Origin: Mimachlamys varia
Lineage: Eukaryota > Mollusca > Bivalvia > Pectinida > Pectinidae
Length of the DNA stretch: 64,000 bases
Assembly: GCA_947623455.1 (NCBI GenBank)
Contig: OX392538.1
Location: 24,799,001 to 24,863,000 of the forward strand
Direction: 5' to 3'
In this document: positions 23,601 through 35,307 of the stretch, one piece after another
Layout: the number at the start of each line of letters is the position of its first letter
Position numbering within the stretch: position 1 is the first letter of the stretch
Made by a program: the position numbers and the translations under genes
Notes under the pieces: generated by a model
Database searches by the model: none
What the model was told of the DNA's origin: nothing
What the model saw: only the letters and a program-made list of their open reading frames with translations

Positions 23601-26600
23601 CAGCCATGAATCGTCTGAACTCGTTCCTCACCTCTTTGTTAGATGTACTGATATAGGGCGTCTTACCAAACTTATCCCTGTACAGATATATAACAATATA
23701 TACATACAGGTTTTTCTCTGATTATATTAAAAGGGGATGGGGGATAGTTATAACCTTATTTAATAACATCTCTCATTTTTCATATCAGTTGGAATTTAGG
23801 AATTTTTTTTTTTTTAATTTCACCGATTATAGTAGGTACATGAATTTTTTTAATGTGTTAAGATACTTAACTGTGGATTTATAGTTTTTTCATTAAATAT
23901 CGCTCATATTTTCACATAATCTTCAGTTAAGTATTAATAGCAGAAGCAGCTACTAGAAGAATCTCATCCTGAAAAGTTCGAGCTAAATAGAATATTTAGC
24001 CTAATGATTTTGCACTCAATGATATATTAAGAATCAACAGTCAAAATATTAATTACTTTATTGTACTGTTTCACTTTGCCAAAATATTGACAAAGTAAAA
24101 GGCAGAGTGGTCTCCCTTTCAGGCATATATGTTACATGTATCTACAAAATTGAACATCACCAGCACCCAGTAGTGCTGTACCTAATCCGAGTCAAACAAA
24201 CATTTTATTTTACAACTCACTTGACAGCAGGATCTGCCCCCGACTCCAGCAAACTCTTTATTACTTTCTTATGTCCTTCCTTCGCAGCAACATGTAGGAG
24301 AGTTGTAAGCTGGTCTCCTATTGGTTCATTTAGAATCGCCACGGAAACTATCGGTGACATGATATCTCCAGGATTTAAAGTTGATCCCTTTAGATCTTTA
24401 CAGGTCTCATTAGATATATCTAAATTCATTTTCACTTTTTCCTTCTGATTTTTATTTTTATTTTCCGTCACTTCAGAAGTACTCTCAGCAATAATTCCAC
24501 GGTCACTATAGTCCATTTTCTTGTCATTTTTATTCTCTATTCCAGATTTTAAAGCAACTTCACTAGAATTACATATATCATTAGAATTTACAAATAAATT
24601 TTCTTCGTGATCATTATCATGTTTAGAAGGTGTGTCACTAACACCGTCAGTTTGTGAACAGTTTGAAGAGCTGGCTGGACCAGTCGAAGCGACTGTTGTA
24701 GTTTTTCCGTTTACGTTCCCAGACATTCCTGGTGGAGAATCTAAAGGGACGAGTTCACTGGAGAAGACAGCTAGAAGATTCCGGAGTGTGTCAATGTCAC
24801 CAACCTTACAGGCAGTGTATAGGGAATTCTTTAAGTGATATTTTTCTTCTTCTGCATAAACAAAGGAAAACAGAATTAGAGACTTACATTTAGGATGTTG
24901 TATTTAAGACACAGATAGCACATTTTTTAGAACTTTTAAGAAATTAAAAATAAAAATAAAATACTTTGTACGAAACAGTTAAAAAAAATTCATACCCATG
25001 CAACATGCAATGTTAACAATTACTACCCTGAATAGTTAACTGCATTATATAATTTAAACCATACATATACATTATCAATTTAAACTGCCTCCTGGCAAAC
25101 CCAATTTTTTCAATTTTGGATTAGTCCTGCAATCTACAACTGTAGTAATTTTGACAATGAATACAAGAATCAAGGACTATTTGGCGGGGATCTGGGGAGA
25201 ATGATAATATCTATCAGGTCTCTGTAAAAGTGTATAACCTATATATACAAGATACCGGTACTGAATTGTTATTAAATTAGGGCTATTATTCAAATTTCAT
25301 TATAAATATGTCTTTATTTGAAAACTAAACAAAACTAACATCAGTTATTTACCTAAAGCATCAGATTCTGGGGCAATTTGGCGTTTCAGTGACGGGCGTC
25401 GTTTGCGAGCCCGTTGTTTTTGAGGTTTGGGTTTTCGCGTTGCTCGGAACTCCTTCAGGTCCTCGGTTGACAATGTCTCCATGGTCTCGACCAAGTCTGT
25501 GTCACTGGCAGTCGACGCTCCAGAGGACAATATCTGGTTCTCCTCCTGGCGAATAGCATCTGTCAAAATTGAGACACATCTTCAGTATACACATCTTTTT
25601 ACATGAATATGACATGTACTAATCATCCAATGTGCCTAATTTCATTTTGACAGAAAAGTTTGGCTTCTTAGCTTACCGGTAATTCTAATACAGTATGAAT
25701 CATTTTAATGATACAGGGAAGCATTTTCCTGTCAAATACAGTAAGTAAATTACAAACAATAAGTATTTCATCAATCCAGGCCAAAGTTTCAAACTTATTT
25801 AATCTGACTAATCAGATACTCGAAGGGTTCCCCTAGTCCAGCAGACTTTGAGATAATTAATGTGGTTAAACTGTCTGTCCAATGAAAATGCATGCAGATT
25901 AATAAGGCTGGTTTTGTAAGAAACAAATCCTCACAAAAATATGGACTTCTTGCAAAAGTGTTTTTTGCTGTTCAAATTTTTAATGATATTTTACCTAATA
26001 GTTCAAACTGTTGACATTTAAGTGTAGGTCTGGTTTTATCCTCTGCAGAGTCGGGTCTTTCAGATGTTTTACTATCAGCATTAGCTAAAGGGGATGTTTT
26101 CAGCCTTGCTTTGTCCTTGTTTCTTCTGTGTCTCGGAGAGGTTTGAGGATCATCTGGGACAAGTTCTAGGTGACCTGTGTCTGCGCTGAAGGTAACAGCA
26201 GGTGAGATAGGAATAAAGTCACGGATGTCAGCTTCGTCACCTGTAAAATGTTACGACAAAGTCAAGAATAACAGAAACATTATACAATAATGCACATACA
26301 ATTACTGGGTTAAATACATGGTTTACATTGTATGATATTTTTGTACTGTTACAAATGCATTAAGATTGTACACATTTGAAGAGAGATAACATGACAGACT
26401 AGTAATGGTAATTCAACTTTGTGTCACTGTATATTTTTAAGCCTGAAACTAATATTAATACCTGGCCTCCTATCTATAGCTCTGGCCCGGCCGGATATTA
26501 AACTGATTCAATGCCCAAAAAGGGAGCAAGTCCTGTGATACACATAAAGGCGATTTATCAGCTGATGTGTGCCCATCGATACAATAGCCAGTATATATCA

Positions 26601-29600
26601 TTTCTGTTAAACTCTTACCTAGCTCAAGTTGAAATCCACCTAAAATATTGTTAAATATCGTGTGTACGGAGTGAGGCATAAAATGAAATGATAACTGGCC
26701 ACCATGATTGCGACTTCAGTATTATTATGGTTTCCTTTTCTGAAGAGCTCCACAATCAATATTCATAATAAAGACAGTTTTGAAACTAGAACTGTAAGCC
26801 GATGGCTGACTAATACCCCCCCGCAGCTCAACAGTCAGCAGAATTTTAAAAGCTAAACGGACAAATTTTAACCTGTGTATAGTAATCCTCAACATTACTT
26901 ACTGCGAAGTTTCATTGAAAATGACCCAGTAGTTTAGAAGAAGTTGTCCAGACATCATGTTATTACAGAAACCTGTGTATAGTCACCTCATTACCATGGC
27001 AACCAAAACTTTGACAAACGAAACCCTGTATGCAAATCTATACATGGTCCCCAACAATACTGCCAAGTTTCACTGAAATTGATCCAGTAGTTTAGGAGGA
27101 GTTGTCCGGACAACACATTATAATGGAAACCTGTGTATAGTGACCTGGTTACCATGGCAACCAAAATTTTGACAAACAAAACTCTGCATGCACATCTACA
27201 CATGGTCCCCAACAATACTGCCAAGTTTTATTGATATCAATCCAGTAGTTTAGGAGGAGTTGTCCGGACAACATTTTATTATGGAAACCTGTGTATAGTG
27301 ACCTGGTTACCATGGCAACCAAAATTTTGACAAACGAAACCCTGCATGCACATCTACACATGGTCCCCAACAATACTGCCAAGTTTTATTGAAATCGATC
27401 CAGTAGTTTAGGAGGAGTTGTCCGGACAACATTTTTCTACGGACAGACGGACAGACAGACGGACAGACAAGCTGATTCCAGTATACCCCCCCTAACTTCG
27501 TTGCGGGGGGGTATAATAAACATGATATGTCTTAATACCAGAGGCCTGAAACCTGTACTAATTACCCTGGCAATGCACATCAAATCTACATCACAAGTGC
27601 AGAGATGACCGATACAACCAAAAACTATATTAATAATCCTAAACTGTTAAAACCTCTTAAACTAATCACCAACCAGCTAGGGTTGGGAGCAAAATTTAAC
27701 AGAAATATCTAAATAACCAATAAAAATATGAAAGGGGAAGTAACCCATCTCACCATAGCATTCTACTGAACACAAAACCTCGTGGACTCTCCTGACTTCA
27801 TTGTGTGTTGGTCTTCGTGTGGCAAAAGGTATCATCCTGATTCGCTCATCTTTCTTCTGCAATGGTGGTGTCTTTCCAGAGAAGAAAATTCTCTTGTTAA
27901 AACTAGGGGCCCGGAGGAAAATGAGGTCACACTTGGCGAGTTGTTCAGACCAGGACGAGATAAGTTCATTTACCTCCTGTTAGATAGAAATAAGATGACA
28001 CATTTAATGATCATTTATGATTATCTTTAAATGGTGCAATATTTAAAAATAAAAAACATATAAGTGAAAAATACTGGATAGACTACCAGACATTCCCCCA
28101 GTGCATAGGGGGAGTTTAAAAGTGTGTGTGAGGGGGGGGGCTAATTACCGAGCATGGGCTTATTGCCGGTGAAATACGATAAATAGAGATATTTAATTTG
28201 AAAATATCATGCATATCAATAACTGGGATTTTAAAACTACATCCAAAGACAGAGACCAAAAGAGTCGCTTTCTGAATTGATGTTACAACAGCATAATAAA
28301 TATACTATTTCACAATGGTTAATCAAACCTTGAGAGGGCTTATATCTGATTTTTATTTTACAGGGAGCATAAAGTTTAACAATTTAACCTTATTTCATGG
28401 GAGGCACCTGTTTTAATATATCATCGGTGGAAGGGTTAAAATCAGATCTACATAACCTATGATTCCTTACATTAAATCTTTTTTTTTGTTGGGTAACAGT
28501 AGTGGGGTCTCTGAAAAAGTGCCTCCTACCACATGGTTAATTCCCAAAGAAACAGCCCTAATCTCTTTGAGGACTGCCTAACATTATTACCTTATTTCAT
28601 AATTGTTACAAGCTAACAAATCCATAGAGGTGTAGAGCTAAGGCTGTACTTCTCATATTGGTAGTCGCTGCGTTATGTATTGACTGAACTAACCTCTTTG
28701 AGGGCTGCCTCATTGTACCTGCGGAGACTTGCCCCGGCCGATTTCGGAGCGTTCCCCTGACAGTCTCTGCTGCTCTGGGCCGTCCCACGCTTGGCTCTCA
28801 CCACGTACCGATGGAAGGTCTTGTGCACCAGAATCTCATTCCTGAAAGAAGAATATATACATATCAAAGTCTGTTGTCACAAATATGATGCAGAATGAGA
28901 CAATAACATATAGATGTTGTTTTACAAACAATCCACATTATGTATGTAGATGTATTATCCAAGAAATACATTATCAGGGCCAGATCATGTTTGAAAAAAC
29001 AAGCTAATTTGTAGAATTAATATCCTGCGCTTGTCCCCCTTTTGTATGGGGTTAATCATATTGTATGTAAAAATGTTCATGTTGTTGACAAAAGACATAT
29101 TGCTTGGTACACAGACATTGGATAATATTTGTTGCTGTGATTGCACGGAAACGTTAATCAAGGGGTCATAAAGTTAATCAAGGGGTCATAACTCTGCCAA
29201 ATAACATCAGTCAAAAGTGGCCTTTGAACTTCCCCAAACAAAGTTAAATACCAAGTTTCAAGAAAATTGGATAATATTTGATGCCTTTATTGCCCGGAAA
29301 TGAAGTGTGATGGACAGACAGACGGAAAGACAGACAGACGGTCAAACCCAAATTAATATCCCCCGTTTCAGAGAAAGCGGGAGATAGAAATAACAAAGGT
29401 CCATGCAACTTATCGTTTAACTACACATGTATACCATAACAGTTTTTCGCACATTTTAAAATTAAATCTTGTTTCATATATTATTATATTAGATATGGTC
29501 AGACTTTCCTCAGTTCTCATTGGCTAAAATAACATCATGTGGAGGTCCATATTTTGTGATATTGACCTGATGTTTCTACTTCTAGAAAGACAGAGTTAAC

Positions 29601-32600
29601 ATTGCGTTTATGACAACACAATCACTGTGATGACACAGTGTCCTTTTGTAAATTTCATATTTTATCAAGATAGATATTATGCAATTTTAGTCTTTTGCAA
29701 ACAAGTTTCATTAGTTAATATACAAATTAAGGACATTTGATTCAGTCAATATGGTTTTATACCGACATGGTAGAACCTAAAATATTGACCTCAGGCTTCA
29801 CCCTGATTAGTCAATATTTGATTCTACCAGGTCGGTATAACACCATATTGACCTCACTAAAGGTCCATAATTGATAAATATCTATTACCGGTACAAACAT
29901 ATATTAGACTCAAACATGAATAAAAAAAAAAATTTAAAAACCATATGTGCTAAACAAACAAGTAAAGAAAGGTGCTTTCGGAAAAGTATTCCTGAAAGTG
30001 TGAATCTGATATCTGAAATATTACATTATGAATGAAAAATAATTTTGTGAAATGATAATCACATTACCATTACAAGATGTAAGTACAGATATACTACTGT
30101 ATGCCAATTTGTCAAATAAATTTGGATAAAGAACTGAAAAGTACTTCACAAAGATTAAACTGTTTTCATCAATAATGAAAATACAAAATGGCAGAATACA
30201 GACTACTCTGTATACATGGATTCAGTAGGGACAAGTAGAACATTCGTGTACCTATAAAGCCTAGACTGACCAACTCACTTATCAAATATGGCTGCTGCAA
30301 AATGGCCCCCAGCAGCCATTAGTATGGCCCAGCTCATATGGTGGGGGGAATTTGTTGCCATGGTAGCCAGGTCATTGAGTGATGTTGGCTGATTCTGTGA
30401 ATTAATAAGAAAATCAAATTATCTTTATTCTAAAACTTAAGTGAACTTGGGATAATTTTGATGTAAAACTTCCCTTACGAAAACCTATGTATACATGTAC
30501 TAGGTGTTTTAATTTTTTTAGGACCCTGTGCCCATGAAATAGTAGTTTAGTGTTCAAATTTGTCAGAAGCGTAAAGGGTCTATATATTTCTTCTGCTTAA
30601 GTCAAGCACATTTTGTCAGGTCGCCATTTCATTTTATGAAGATTCTTAACATTTTCTGAGAAAACTGGCCATTAACATCAGTGAGTACTATACCATATTC
30701 GCCGTAATCAGCACCCAGGGTGCCTAAAAAATTGAATCCAAAGTGGGAACTTGTAAGAATAACAACACTTTGATCTTGACAAAAATTGTTGTTTTATGAA
30801 GTAAATAAGTACAATGTATTGCGACCAGAAAGGGTAGTAATCATGATGTTGAGTTCACATTATTGTCATCAATATTGGACAACTTGTAAACATATTACCG
30901 ATATTTGTGGGTTTTTTCCTTTGTAGACATGTCAACAGTGAAGTTTACCATACTGAAATAAAAATCATTTAGTTGTGTCACGATTAGAAGGGGCACTTTT
31001 ATAATTTCAATACTCCTGTAGAAAGGGGGGGGGCTTATAGGGGTAGGGGCGCTTATAGGGGGAGGAGCACTTATAGGGGGAGGGGCGCTTAAAGGGGGAG
31101 GGGCCCTAATTACGGCGAATACAGTAATAGCAATTCATGGGAATATCTTCAGTTTATCATGCAGGCTCACCTTTTTGTGGTACAGTATACATCTGTAGAT
31201 TGATATCAGCTCGCCATCTTTGTTGCGGAAGAATAATTTGGGGAATTTTCTTGATGAGTCATCAGCCATGCTAGGCAGCTCGGACTCGCTCTCGTTGCTG
31301 CTACTACAGGAGTCCACTCTGTGTCTCAGATAGGCTGCTATACCTCCTGGCTTTGGACGCAGTTTACGCTTTTCTCCATCCTCATTGTCAGAGTCATCAG
31401 ATTCAGATTCTGAGCCAGAAATGCTTGAAACACAGGCTAGAAAACAAACACGAGAAATTTAGATTCCAAGACTAACACATTATGTCACAGTTCATATGCA
31501 TCACAGTTTATAGATAATCCTCCACTGGTCAAGAGTGACCCTTTACCCTTATAAATGACTGAAAGCCACCCGAATCAAATCAGGTGTAGAAATTGATGTC
31601 ACCGCACTATGATATAAACACATACTTAATCTGTGGAGGGGTTAGTAATATATGTGTTGTAAACAAGGGCTACATTCGCACTACAGGTAGAACCAGCTGA
31701 ACCAGTTGAACCTGGAGCAAAAACACCAGACACAGATTTGGACCGCGGCTGACCTCTGGAAAATCTGGCACGTGTGGTTGGAGGGTTCCAGACAAACCTG
31801 GTTGAAAATAAATTGCTGACTATTGCTAGCTTGCGTTATTTATTTCTTAAAACATGTCAATCCAAATGAAGATGCTAAAGATTTGTTATAAAATTTATTG
31901 GAAGCGTGAAATAAGATAATTTTATTATTGATTTATTATTGATTTCTCCTCCGGAACTGGATTTTTAGCTCTGCCTGTCCAAGATAACGCCGACAAACAC
32001 GATTGGACAGTTGTTTGTCGGCGTTATCTTGGACACTACCGCATTAACCAACAGTTATTTATTCTAGCTATTCCATACTTTACTAAAACTGTTTAAAAGT
32101 ACATACACAAGCCGTTTTCTGCAGACGGACTTAAGCACAGATGTACGAACAAAGAAATTATTTCATCTAGTATATATGTTGCCATCATTAATGAGGGAAA
32201 TGGGGATATATAGTAACATTTCATGTACATTTAAAATGATTCAATTATTAAGGAAGTAAGATGATGTACCGGTATTATCTGTTTCCTTCGCTGAGTGAAC
32301 TTTTGACAATTCACTTTAATTTTGGCTATTACATACATGAAGAGGCCCCATTGGCCTCCATCACTCACTTATTTATCATTTCACAAAGTCAGGATGAAAT
32401 TTATTAAATGAGTGTGTAATCATTTATTATTTTGATCCGCATACACCGGTATGATGCCCCCTTCACCCATCAACCCTTCAGTGTAACTGTATCTTTCCTT
32501 TCGGAACTTCAGAAGACGTTTTAATGTTTCGACATCATTGACTATGGTGACCTTGAAAGTACGTATTTTGAAATAAATTTGTTGGACCCCAACACAGAAA

Positions 32601-35307
32601 GCTACAAGACACTAGGCCTATCTGTATTTTAGAAGAAGTTGTTTAAAGATAAAGTTAATGATGGACAGATGACACATACTTCTATAACCACACTTGCCCT
32701 TCGAGCAGGCTAGCTATACAGGAACAGCTGAATACCTTTAATTTTTCTATAATGTCCTTTCAAATTGAAGGAATAGTTTACCTGATATTTCAATAAACTT
32801 TGCTTCTGTGACAGAATCTTTGTCCCTCAGTCGTAGTCGTAGGTTGTATCGATGCCAGTCTGACTTGTAGTGCTTTGTCTGAAAAATACAATGATATCTT
32901 TATTCAATCTTCACGCATGCAAGGTAGCTTTGAACAAAGTAAGAGCAAACAATGTAAACTTGAATTGTTCATTACCAGATAAGCTTATCAAACTTATCTC
33001 TGGACATAAATACAACATTGCATGTATAAACATACAGATTTTTTCGACTATGAATTAGTGAATCTGACCTCAGTTTCAACAACATTCCTAACTTAAGGAA
33101 ATCCTTTAACTTTAAAATCCCCATAGGAAAGCATTACAGAAATTAAGGGGAAAAGGCACTTTCCTTACATTCTGCAATGCTTTCCTAAATGGATATTTTA
33201 AAGTTAGGGAATCTCTTTGAATTAAGGAATGTTAATGAAACCAGGATCAGTTCAAATATGTTCTTGAAAATGACTTTAATATCTCGTGTTAGTTTTAAAT
33301 ATAATATCAAAATAAACATGATATATGCATTAATGAATTAAATTTAAATCCATAAGTTTTAAATATGTTTTCGAAATAAACATGATATATGCATTAATGA
33401 ATTAAATTTAACTATGGTCAATAAGTTCAAAGAATTATGTCCTGAAAAAGATGCTTTACAGAAGAATTGTAAAAACTATTCGTTTCTGAATCTGACTCTA
33501 TACTCATCAACCACTAAATACTAAACATGCACAAAATATTGGCTCCCTCAAAAGTTTGGAGCCGCATGTTCTGGATACATGATTTGCTGTTTTCATAATA
33601 AAATGGTGTTAAGACTGAAGAATGTGAGATAGAAATAATTTGAATTCATGTAATATTAGGATCCTTATATATAGTGTTTTACCTGCTCCTCTCTAGAAGT
33701 GAAGTCAGCTATACAATAACTACAGGACATCTTCTCTGATACAGAAGTATAGTCGGCCCTCTGTTGGACAACAATCTCTGGAAGTATCAAAACCATTAAT
33801 ATAGGTTGTGTAATGTCCAAGTCAGAAAATCAGGGATTTTTTATAATGCAAAGGTTGTCAAAGTTTAGATGAAATTGACGTAATAACCAGCTTACAGACC
33901 AACAGGTTAATCAAACAATAACACATGTAATAGAACAGGGAAAAAACACATTCCTGTCGAGTGTCCTGACCAAGAATTGAACACGGGTCTCCAGCATGAT
34001 AATCTATGGCTCTAACAACTCAGCTAAAGAAGTTTAAGCATGCTCCATCAGCTGAGTGACAGAGAACGTATTTAAAATTATATGAAATGTACAAGCCACA
34101 TTGACCCGGTCCTTTTACACTACTCCCCCTGTTTTTCTTGAAATTTCCTAAATCTCAACCTGAGACTATCAATACCACTAACGTGGGATTTAGTTGGGCG
34201 CCAACGTAATAGAACAGGGAAAAAACACATTCCTGTTGAGTGCCCCGACCAAGAATTTAACCCAGGTCTCTGGCGTGATAATCTAATTGGCTCTACCAAC
34301 TGAGCTAAAGAAGCAAGCTCTGTCTGCAGCCGAGTGACAGAGACTGTATTTATGCTATACAAGCCACACCGACCCACTCCTTTTACACACACATCCAAGA
34401 CATCTTCATTACCAAAGTTATAACTCAAATATCATTTCACCACATACCCTGTATGTATATTAATAAGGTGAAACCATGATACCTGTTTCATCCTGTTGAT
34501 AAAACCATTTATCACCAAGACAAAAGTATGGTTCCTAGTACTAGTTTAAGGCATGTATTCATGAAACCATTCTCATGCTCAAGTATGGGTTTTACACTCA
34601 AGCCTGACCTTTTGTACCAATTATAACCGAATAATAAATTTCCATCTCATTAGTGATTTGGGAACAAATTAATACAGTCATAATCTGAAAACTGTTTACA
34701 GTGTTTACATTTGTCTAGTTGATCATTTGACATGAATTTACTCAATTAAGCGCATTACAAGAGAGTTGGTTTGAGCACAGAAACAATATGCTTAAGCCTG
34801 AAAACGGTTTAATGAATATCAAATTATAGGGGCCCTGATCTTCATTCAACAAATAAATTTACTAACAGGTTTTATATTTTACATATAATATACAGTTACC
34901 TGCCGAAAGTCTTTCAATATTTTTCATTTTGTTATATATTCTTTGCATTTCCAACTTTTTCAAAGAATTTTCTTGACTTCGTTTATGGATTATTATCCAT
35001 AAACAAAGTCGGGAAAATTCGTTGAAAAAAGGTGGAAATAAAAAGAATATAGAGCAAAACAAAAAAAAATTGAAAGACTTTTGGTATGTTAAATCTGTAC
35101 CAGGTGGCTGGTTGTTGTCTGGTTCCCTTGCTGCTGCAGTGCTTTCACTCTCTCGTGTGGGGTTGCAGGCTGCTAGTGTAAGGTCTGTGAGCTTGGCGAG
35201 GGCCTGACCAGTGTTGTATAGTAGACATGTGGAATACTGCCTCGATTGTCTCTTCTGCATCTTCTTTGGAGTACCAGGAGGAGTGCTGGAAGATGTGGAT
35301 GCCATAT
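20631..35307 (-). CDS. ANKZF1: ANKZF1/Vms1-type peptidyl-tRNA-cleaving ribosome quality-control factor
   Basis: Fifteen coding exons (minus strand): 35307-35101 (ATG 35305), 33777-33683, 32878-32782, 31436-31171, 30394-30279, 28841-28694, 27976-27754, 26240-25995, 25559-25353, 24851-24221, 23677-23566, 22216-22118, 21787-21707, 21132-21062, 20748-20631 (stop). All introns are GT-AG and all phases join, giving 904 aa (human about 726). Domains: C2H2-like zinc finger (C87, C90, H103, H109); VLRF1 release-factor-like domain about 165-383 with the KRGTAQ motif whose Gln (Q282) matches the catalytic Gln of ANKZF1/Vms1; ankyrin repeats near 539-560 and 710-755, split by a long charged insert; basic coiled coil 783-842; VCP-interacting motif R-x5-AA-x2-R at 840-850; C-terminal zinc knuckle (C868, C871, C889, C893). 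Family role: frees stalled nascent chains from tRNA on 60S subunits and works with p97/VCP. Human symbol used by homology; the hand-built model has not been checked against RNA. Confidence 0.93.
21868..21990 (+). repeat. tRNA-headed SINE, family 1 (copy b, 5'-truncated)
   Basis: Lies in the ANKZF1-like intron between 21787 and 22118. It carries the SINE body (GGTTTTCTCTGGGTGCTCTG, then CAATAAGACCCCTCGCACGC) and the tail ATAACTGTTGTAAAATAAAT, without the tRNA head. It is antisense to the host gene. Confidence 0.85.
22695..22825. repeat. Foldback inverted repeat in an ANKZF1-like intron
   Basis: GATATGGAATTTATTTCACTC on the left mirrors GAGTGAAATAAATTCCATATC on the right, and the inner arms around GTTACAAAAGACA / TGTCTTTTGTAAC also pair. 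Together they form a long hairpin in intron DNA. It is immediately upstream of another inverted-repeat element (22843-23158). Confidence 0.85.
22843..23158. mobile_element. MITE with GTTTCTACCACAATAC inverted ends
   Basis: The left end GTTTCTACCACAATAC is mirrored by GTATTGTGGTAGAAAT on the right. The body is unusually GC/CpG-rich for the region (CGACGTCAAC, CACGTGATTTCCGG) and has no open frame of note. It sits in the intron between 22216 and 23566. Target duplication is not resolved. Confidence 0.7.
26811..27517. mobile_element. Inverted-repeat element with 158-bp internal tandem repeats
   Basis: The ends TAATACCCCCCCGCA and (mirrored) TTGCGGGGGGGTATAAT bracket three-plus copies of a 158-bp unit (ACCTGTGTATAGTGACCTGG marks units at about 26971, 27129 and 27287; a shortened unit starts at about 26871), followed by a GACGGACAGACAGACGGACA stretch. 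It lies in the ANKZF1-like intron 26241-27753. Overlapping minus-strand frames here only reflect the repeat. It is probably a non-autonomous DNA transposon carrying a minisatellite. Confidence 0.8.
29130..29390. repeat. Interspersed repeat with AAGGGGTCATAACTCTGCC core
   Basis: A short duplication of GTTAATCAAGGGGTCATAA is followed by a conserved-looking block and a GACAGACAGACGGAAAGACA tail. It lies in the ANKZF1-like intron 28842-30278. This style of repeat is common in bivalve DNA (from memory). No coding signal. Confidence 0.5.
29734..29855. repeat. Foldback inverted repeat
   Basis: TTATACCGACATGGTAGAA and AATATTGACCTCAGG on the left mirror CCTGATTAGTCAATATT and TTCTACCAGGTCGGTATAA on the right, with a short loop. 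It is an imperfect hairpin of about 45 bp per arm in the ANKZF1-like intron 28842-30278. Confidence 0.8.
30691..31126. mobile_element. MITE with TATTCGCCGTAAT ends and a G-rich tandem core
   Basis: TACCATATTCGCCGTAATCA at the left is mirrored by ATTACGGCGAATACAGTA at the right, with TA borders. The right third (31022-31102) carries four to five 18-21-bp G-rich units of GGGGGAGGGGCGCTTA type. It sits in the ANKZF1-like intron between exons at 30394 and 31171. The run of G blocks could form a quadruplex on the plus strand. Confidence 0.8.
31977..32034. repeat. Perfect 22-bp hairpin
   Basis: The 22-base arm 31977-31998 is the exact reverse complement of 32013-32034 (key inner bases ACGCCGACAAAC / GTTTGTCGGCGT), around a 14-base loop. 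There are no mismatches, in otherwise ordinary intron DNA between exons at 31436 and 32782. Confidence 0.95.
33065..33250. mobile_element. Palindromic foldback MITE, copy 2
   Basis: Same family as 4698-4894: TCAGTTTCAACAACATTCCT and AACTTAAGGAAATCC on the left, AAGGAATGTTAATGAAACCA on the right, with GCATTACAGA/TCTGCAATGC inside. More diverged at the ends. In the ANKZF1-like intron 32879-33682. Confidence 0.8.
33920..34130 (-). repeat. tRNA-headed SINE, family 2 (copy a)
   Basis: The minus strand reads a tRNA-like head (TTAGCTGAGTTGTTAGAGCC) with a B-box-like segment, ending in AGGAATGTGTTTTTTCCCTG and TTCTATTAC. It is arranged head-to-tail with the next copy about 278 bp away, in an ANKZF1-like intron on the same strand as the gene. 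Confidence 0.75.
34198..34400 (-). repeat. tRNA-headed SINE, family 2 (copy b)
   Basis: Minus-strand A box TAGCTCAGTTGGTAGAGCC (34307-34289) and a B-box-like GGGTTAAATTC. Upstream of the tRNA-like head lies about 80 bp shared with the other copies (GGAGTGGGTCGGTGTGGCTT, then TACAGTCTCTGTCACTCGG), so the promoter is not at the 5' end of the repeat. A third copy is at 39028-39235. Confidence 0.8.
34557..34818. mobile_element. MITE with ATTCATGAAACC inverted ends
   Basis: The left end ATTCATGAAACCATTCTCAT is mirrored by the right end ending AAACGGTTTAATGAAT (imperfect). It is non-coding and lies in the first coding-side intron of the ANKZF1-like gene. A related fragment may occur near 12456. 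Confidence 0.65.
34902..35084. repeat. Long foldback (about 88-bp arms) beside the first ANKZF1-like coding exon
   Basis: The left arm starts CCGAAAGTCTTTCAAT and ends GTTTATGGAT; the right arm mirrors it from ATCCATAAACAAAGTCGGGA to ATTGAAAGACTTTTGG, with a 4-base spacer. Pairing is roughly 85 percent by eye. It begins only about 15 bases inside the intron, after the donor at 35100. Confidence 0.88.

Noticed and set aside
26991..27382. Two overlapping 77-residue minus-strand frames with Trp/Cys
   Set aside because: They repeat every 158 bp with the internal units of a transposon.
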